From an uncultured bacterium (lineage in GTDB: Bacteria; Patescibacteriota; Minisyncoccia; Phycocordibacterales; GWA1-40-21): 39,441 bases of DNA. The DNA lies in NCBI GenBank assembly GCA_903850545.1, contig CAINLW010000013.1:1-39441 (forward strand), in the 5' to 3' direction. The notes under the pieces were generated by a model that was not told where the DNA came from, did no database searches, and saw only the letters and a list, made by a program, of their open reading frames with translations. Of the stretch, positions 35,964 through 39,441 are shown one piece after another; the stretch's first letter is position 1, and each line of letters begins with the position of its first letter. The position numbers and the translations under genes are program-made.

Positions 35964-36111
35964 TGATTTTGCGAAATCACGTCGCGCAACTGTCGTTTAA
36001 GCGTGACGAAACTTTTGTTAATAAATTGCTCTTTTTGAGCTAATACTTGTATTTTCCAAGATTTTAAAAAAAAAGCAACTAGTCCAACCTGTGGACAACT
36101 CCATAATAGGT

Positions 36112-36220
36112 TTTAGCTACTAGCTGTTAGTTTTTAGGAAACTCAAAACAGAGAAAAAATAACAAGTTTTTATTATTTAATGTTTTCTAACAGCTAAAGG
36201 CTAACACCCAACAGCTAGTA
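36112..36220. repeat. TAGCT heptad inverted pair
   Basis: TTTTAGCTACTAGCTGTTAGTTTTTAGGAAACTCA ... TTTTCTAACAGCTAAAGGCTAACACCCAACAGCTAGTAG. Confidence 0.8.
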
Positions 36221-36221
36221 G

Positions 36222-36752
36222 TTATTCCGCATTTGTATAAACATCCTGCACATCATCATTGTTTTCAAGATCTTCAATAAGTTTTTCAAGTCCAGGAGTA
36301 TCTTCTTCAGAAACAGGGACCATTGTTTTTGGAACCCAGCCTTCTACCGTTCTTTCAAATGCCCAGCTTGCGCTACCTGAGCTTGCAAGGGATGTATTGT
36401 TTAAGGATAAAATATGCTTAATTTCAGCGGCAGCTCTATTTTTATTTGAGGTTAATCCTTCAATGATAATAGCAACTCCACCTGGACCATAAGCTTCGTA
36501 AGTAACCTCTTCCATTTGTTCTGCTCCAACACCTACAGCTTTTTTAATTGCTCTTTCAATATTATCGCTCGGCATATCTACAGATTTTGCTTTTTCAATT
36601 GCAGATTTTAAACCTGGTGAAGTCATGTTGCCGTTAGCTTTCTTCGCCTCCATTTGTAACATTTTTGCCATTTTGGTAAAAACCGAGCTTTTTTGTGCAT
36701 CAGTCTTTTCTTTAAGTCGCTTTATTTTTGAAAATTTATTGTGTCCGGACAT
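36222..36752 (-). CDS. yebC: YebC/PmpR family protein, shortened (176 aa)
   Basis: MSGHNKFSKIKRLKEKTDAQKSSVFTKMAKMLQMEAKK...YEAYGPGGVAIIIEGLTSNKNRAAAEIKHIL...NNDDVQDVYTNAE. Confidence 0.93.
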   Translation of the reverse strand: MSGHNKFSKIKRLKEKTDAQKSSVFTKMAKMLQMEAKKANGNMTSPGLKSAIEKAKSVDMPSDNIERAIKKAVGVGAEQMEEVTYEAYGPGGVAIIIEGLTSNKNRAAAEIKHILSLNNTSLASSGSASWAFERTVEGWVPKTMVPVSEEDTPGLEKLIEDLENNDDVQDVYTNAE

Positions 36753-36856
36753 GGTTGATTTTTAAGGAGTGAAGCGACTATAAAAATCACCACCCCGTGA
36801 AATATTTTGCTTCAGCAAAATCAAATCGTGGAAGATTTATATTTCACTGGGGTTAT
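36753..36856 (-). promoter_or_regulatory. structured 5' leader element, copy 2 (upstream of yebC)
   Basis: Minus strand: AACCCCAGTGAAAT...(GATTT/AAATC)(ATTTTGC/GCAAAAT)...ATTTCACGGGGTGGTGATTTTTATAGTCGCTTCACTCCTTAAAAATCAACC-ATG. Confidence 0.7.
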
Positions 36857-36958
36857 CACTAATAACCCAAAAAGCTAATGAACTAAGAATATATTATTAA
36901 AACTAAAAAAACAAGGTAAATTTTACAAATTTTAATTAAAGAGTATATTATCTTATAT

Positions 36959-38056
36959 ATGGGTCCTAAAATAAACATGGGAGGTGGTATGGAAAAGAAT
37001 AGAATTAATATTCCATTTTTTGCGAATTTAACCATTTCTGATTATTATAATGAAGGTGGATTTTCAAGAGGAATATCTGGAGCCGGGGATTTAAGCCACG
37101 TACCTAAAGATGTTTTAGAAAGTGCTGATTTTGACACAACCTTTCATTGGCCCGAAAAACTACCAGTTGGTTTTAACCCCCAAAAATTAATAGAAGAATG
37201 TAAAAATCCTAGTTTAGGGATCAGAAAACTTCACAAGGAAGGCATAACCGGTAAAGGGATAAAAGTCGCAATTTTTGACCAAAAAATATCTCCTGACCAC
37301 GCAGAATTTAAAAGAAATATTATTAGTTATAAAGAATATAATAAACAGGAATGCGATGTTAGTCTGCATGGTCCAGGTGTGGTGAGTTTGTTGGCTGGAA
37401 AAACTTGTGGAGTGGCTCCAGATGTTAGGGTTATGTATAGTGCCGATTTGTCACCCGGGAAAGATTACTCTTGCTATATAAAATCATTGGAAGAAGTTAT
37501 TGAATATAATAAAAACAATAAAGAAAAAATCAAAATCGTTAGTGTTTCTAAAGGTCATCTAGACGAGCCACTGTTAAAAGAGTGGATTGAAATAAAAGAA
37601 AAAGCTAAAAAATTAGGAATCACAGTTATTGATAGTCAGTATTTTATTATAAATAATATTACGGGTGGCGGATCAAAAACAAATAAAGATAGTTTTGACG
37701 ATTATGAGTTACCACTTTTTTACGGCGAGGTTGACTATCAGAAGAAAATAACTAAAAGAAAGATACTAGCAGAAAAAGTCGGGGGAGAAATAATTGTACC
37801 GTCTGATTATAGAACAATGGCTTCGAGAAAAGGGGATAAGGAATATGTTTATAATGCTAAAGGAGGATGGAGTTGGGCAATCCCTTATTTTGCAGGTGTA
37901 TTTGCACTGGCATTACAAGTTAAACCAGATTTAACAAACGAAGAATTTTTAGAAATTGTTAGAAAAACCGCCGGCACAACAAAAAAAGGATTTAAAGTTA
38001 TTAATCCAGTAGGAATTATTGAGGAGATGAAGAAAATAACAAAAAAAGAAAATTAA
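36959..38056 (+). CDS. subtilisin-like S8 family peptidase
   Basis: Catalytic-like triad VAIFD(Q), SLHGPGVVSLLAG, GGWSWAIPYFAGVFAL. Confidence 0.85.
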   Translation: MGPKINMGGGMEKNRINIPFFANLTISDYYNEGGFSRGISGAGDLSHVPKDVLESADFDTTFHWPEKLPVGFNPQKLIEECKNPSLGIRKLHKEGITGKGIKVAIFDQKISPDHAEFKRNIISYKEYNKQECDVSLHGPGVVSLLAGKTCGVAPDVRVMYSADLSPGKDYSCYIKSLEEVIEYNKNNKEKIKIVSVSKGHLDEPLLKEWIEIKEKAKKLGITVIDSQYFIINNITGGGSKTNKDSFDDYELPLFYGEVDYQKKITKRKILAEKVGGEIIVPSDYRTMASRKGDKEYVYNAKGGWSWAIPYFAGVFALALQVKPDLTNEEFLEIVRKTAGTTKKGFKVINPVGIIEEMKKITKKEN

Positions 38057-38090
38057 ACCTGGATTGCCACGCTAGCGCTCGCAATGACAT
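38057..38090 (+). repeat. REP-like single arm related to 17347-17424 element
   Basis: CCTGGATTGCCACGCTAGCGCTCGCAATGACA. Confidence 0.65.
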
Positions 38091-38135
38091 ACAAACAAAA
38101 AGGAATTTCTCTTCGAGAAATTCCTTTTTGTTTGT
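38091..38135. terminator. bidirectional terminator with 20+ bp stem
   Basis: ACAAACAAAAAGGAATTTCTC-TTC-GAGAAATTCCTTTTTGTTTGT. Confidence 0.9.
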
Positions 38136-38166
38136 GTTTCCTAATAAGCTAAGAAGCTACTTTCTA

Positions 38167-39186
38167 CTACCTGTTTAGGTGCCTCCTTGCTCTGTCCGTC
38201 ACCGTTCTTCCCCTTGGTGTTCTTTCTATCAATCCAAGTTTTAAAAGATAAGGCTCATAAACATCTTCGATAGTCGCTTGTTCTTCTGAAAGCGCTGCAG
38301 CTAAGGTATTGAGTCCTACAGGCCCGCCCTTGAACTTGTCTTCTATTATCGTAAGCATTGCTCTATCTTCAGAATTGAGGCCTAATTCATCAATATTTAG
38401 CATATTTAAGGCCTCTTTTACTATGTCGTTTGTAAGGTTCTTTTCTCTAACTTGGGCCAAATCACGACCCCTTTTGAGTAAATAGTTTGCTGTTCTTGGT
38501 GTGCTTCTGCTTCTTTTTGCTATTTCTGTTTTGGCCTCATTTTCAATTTCAACACCAAGTATTTTTGCGGATCGCTCAATTATTTTTTCTATTTCTTCAT
38601 CTGAATAAAATTCTAGTTTAAATACTCCACCTGAAAATCTAGAACGAAGAGGAGCAGACAGCATTGCGATTCTTGTTGTCGCTGCAATCAAAGTAAATGG
38701 TGGAAGATCGAGCTGAATAGTTCTTGCACTCGGACCTTTGCCAATAATAATATCAAGCGAACCATTTTCCATAGCGGGGTAGAGAACTTCTTCAATTGTT
38801 TTATTTAATCTGTGAATTTCATCAATAAATAAAATATCACCAGGTGAAAGGTTTGTAAGAATAGCAGCGAGGTCACCAACTTTTTCAATTGCAGGACCAG
38901 AAGTAGATTTTAGTTGTGTTCGGGTTTCTTTTGCAATAAGATTCGCCAAAGTCGTTTTTCCAAGTCCTGGAGGGCCATAAAAAAGCAAATGCTCCGGAGG
39001 ATGTTTCCTTTGCTCCGCAGCTTTTAATAAAATTTTCAGGTTATCTTTGATGTTTTTTTGACCAATATATTCTGCCCATGAATTTGGTCTTAGTGTCTGG
39101 TCTAAAAATTTTTCGTCACTATTTATAGGGCTAGTTTCTTGGCTGTTTCTAGAATCAGTAAGTTTTTTTTCATTTTTGCTTGACAT
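38167..39186 (-). CDS. ruvB: Holliday junction branch migration DNA helicase RuvB
   Basis: [65 protein letters not shown]. Confidence 0.97.
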   Translation of the reverse strand: MSSKNEKKLTDSRNSQETSPINSDEKFLDQTLRPNSWAEYIGQKNIKDNLKILLKAAEQRKHPPEHLLFYGPPGLGKTTLANLIAKETRTQLKSTSGPAIEKVGDLAAILTNLSPGDILFIDEIHRLNKTIEEVLYPAMENGSLDIIIGKGPSARTIQLDLPPFTLIAATTRIAMLSAPLRSRFSGGVFKLEFYSDEEIEKIIERSAKILGVEIENEAKTEIAKRSRSTPRTANYLLKRGRDLAQVREKNLTNDIVKEALNMLNIDELGLNSEDRAMLTIIEDKFKGGPVGLNTLAAALSEEQATIEDVYEPYLLKLGLIERTPRGRTVTDRARRHLNR

Positions 39187-39207
39187 AGTATTATTCCATG
39201 ATATACT
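39180..39207 (+). promoter_or_regulatory. near-consensus sigma-70 promoter, divergent from ruvB
   Basis: TTGACA (39180-39185) - 16 nt - TATACT (39202-39207). Confidence 0.7.
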
Positions 39208-39213
39208 CTTTAT

Positions 39214-39441
39214 AGAGCCTATGTGGGGCGTTTTTTATTCCCCATTTTTCTTTGTCTGTAGTTCTGAATATAAATCTCTAAACAATTGAGCTCGCAAGAG
39301 TTTACGGGTTCTTTTTCAAGGACATTTTGGTCTTATTTCTTCGGAAATATTGCTGAGGTTATCCTTAAAAACTAATTTAACTTTTTACCGCCAGGTTTAA
39401 AGTATTGTTTAGAGATTTATGTTTTGAACATCCTGTTCGGA
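39214..39441 (+). ncRNA. candidate structured ncRNA (6S-like long hairpin architecture), truncated or ending at window edge
   Basis: No convincing ORF; 17-bp closing stem ATAAATCTCTAAACAAT (39270-39286) / ATTGTTTAGAGATTTAT (39404-39420), nested TTTTTCAAGGA/TCCTTAAAAA and TATTTC-TTCG-GAAATA. Confidence 0.4.

Noticed and set aside
39240-39400. Minus-strand reading NLSNISEEIRPKCP*KRTRKLLRAQLFRDLYSELQTKKNGE suggesting UGA recoded to Gly
   Set aside because: Only one interrupted short reading; a normal gene in this window (16591-17331) ends in TGA, and the interval is better explained by extended RNA-like complementarity.
1-39441. tRNA or rRNA genes
   Set aside because: No cloverleaf/CCA-type or rRNA-like sequence recognised by eye; a tRNAscan/Infernal run would be needed to exclude them.

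Overview
AT-rich chromosomal segment that looks like a Patescibacteria/CPR (Parcubacteria-like) genome; this placement is inferred from gene content and from reduced or variant proteins. It carries the origin-proximal block jag-yidC-rnpA-rpmH <-> dnaA-dnaN. The 44-aa rpmH (L34) is missing from the supplied ORF track and was found by hand. Housekeeping genes are present: PNPase/S1 C-terminus, DksA/TraR, YifB/ComM, M23-LysM peptidase, UvrD/PcrA, KsgA, PBP1A, TyrS, RuvC, YebC, RuvB. A ~13-kb cluster (about 12-25.7 kb) encodes a VirB/Trb-like secretion or conjugation apparatus: TrbL/VirB6-like, PrgI, TraC-N-like, VirB4 ATPase and a VirB2-like pilin. The most unusual content is intergenic: (1) a multi-hairpin 5' leader present in two copies, ending at the same distance (43 nt) from the ATG of prgI and of yebC; (2) a RAYT-type Y1 transposase flanked by, and carrying in frame inside its own ORF, the same perfect palindrome ACTTGGAAGCAAGGCTTCCAAGT; (3) three families of degenerate short-period repeats (TAGCTNN heptads, TAAAGTC heptads, CGAAT ~9-mers), often in inverted pairs around terminators, supplying stop codons and -10 boxes to neighbouring genes; (4) two S23/Avd-like four-helix-bundle genes inside the secretion operon, one bracketed by perfect 32-bp inverted heptad repeats; (5) a candidate structured ncRNA behind a near-consensus promoter at the right edge. 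No database search or folding program was run.
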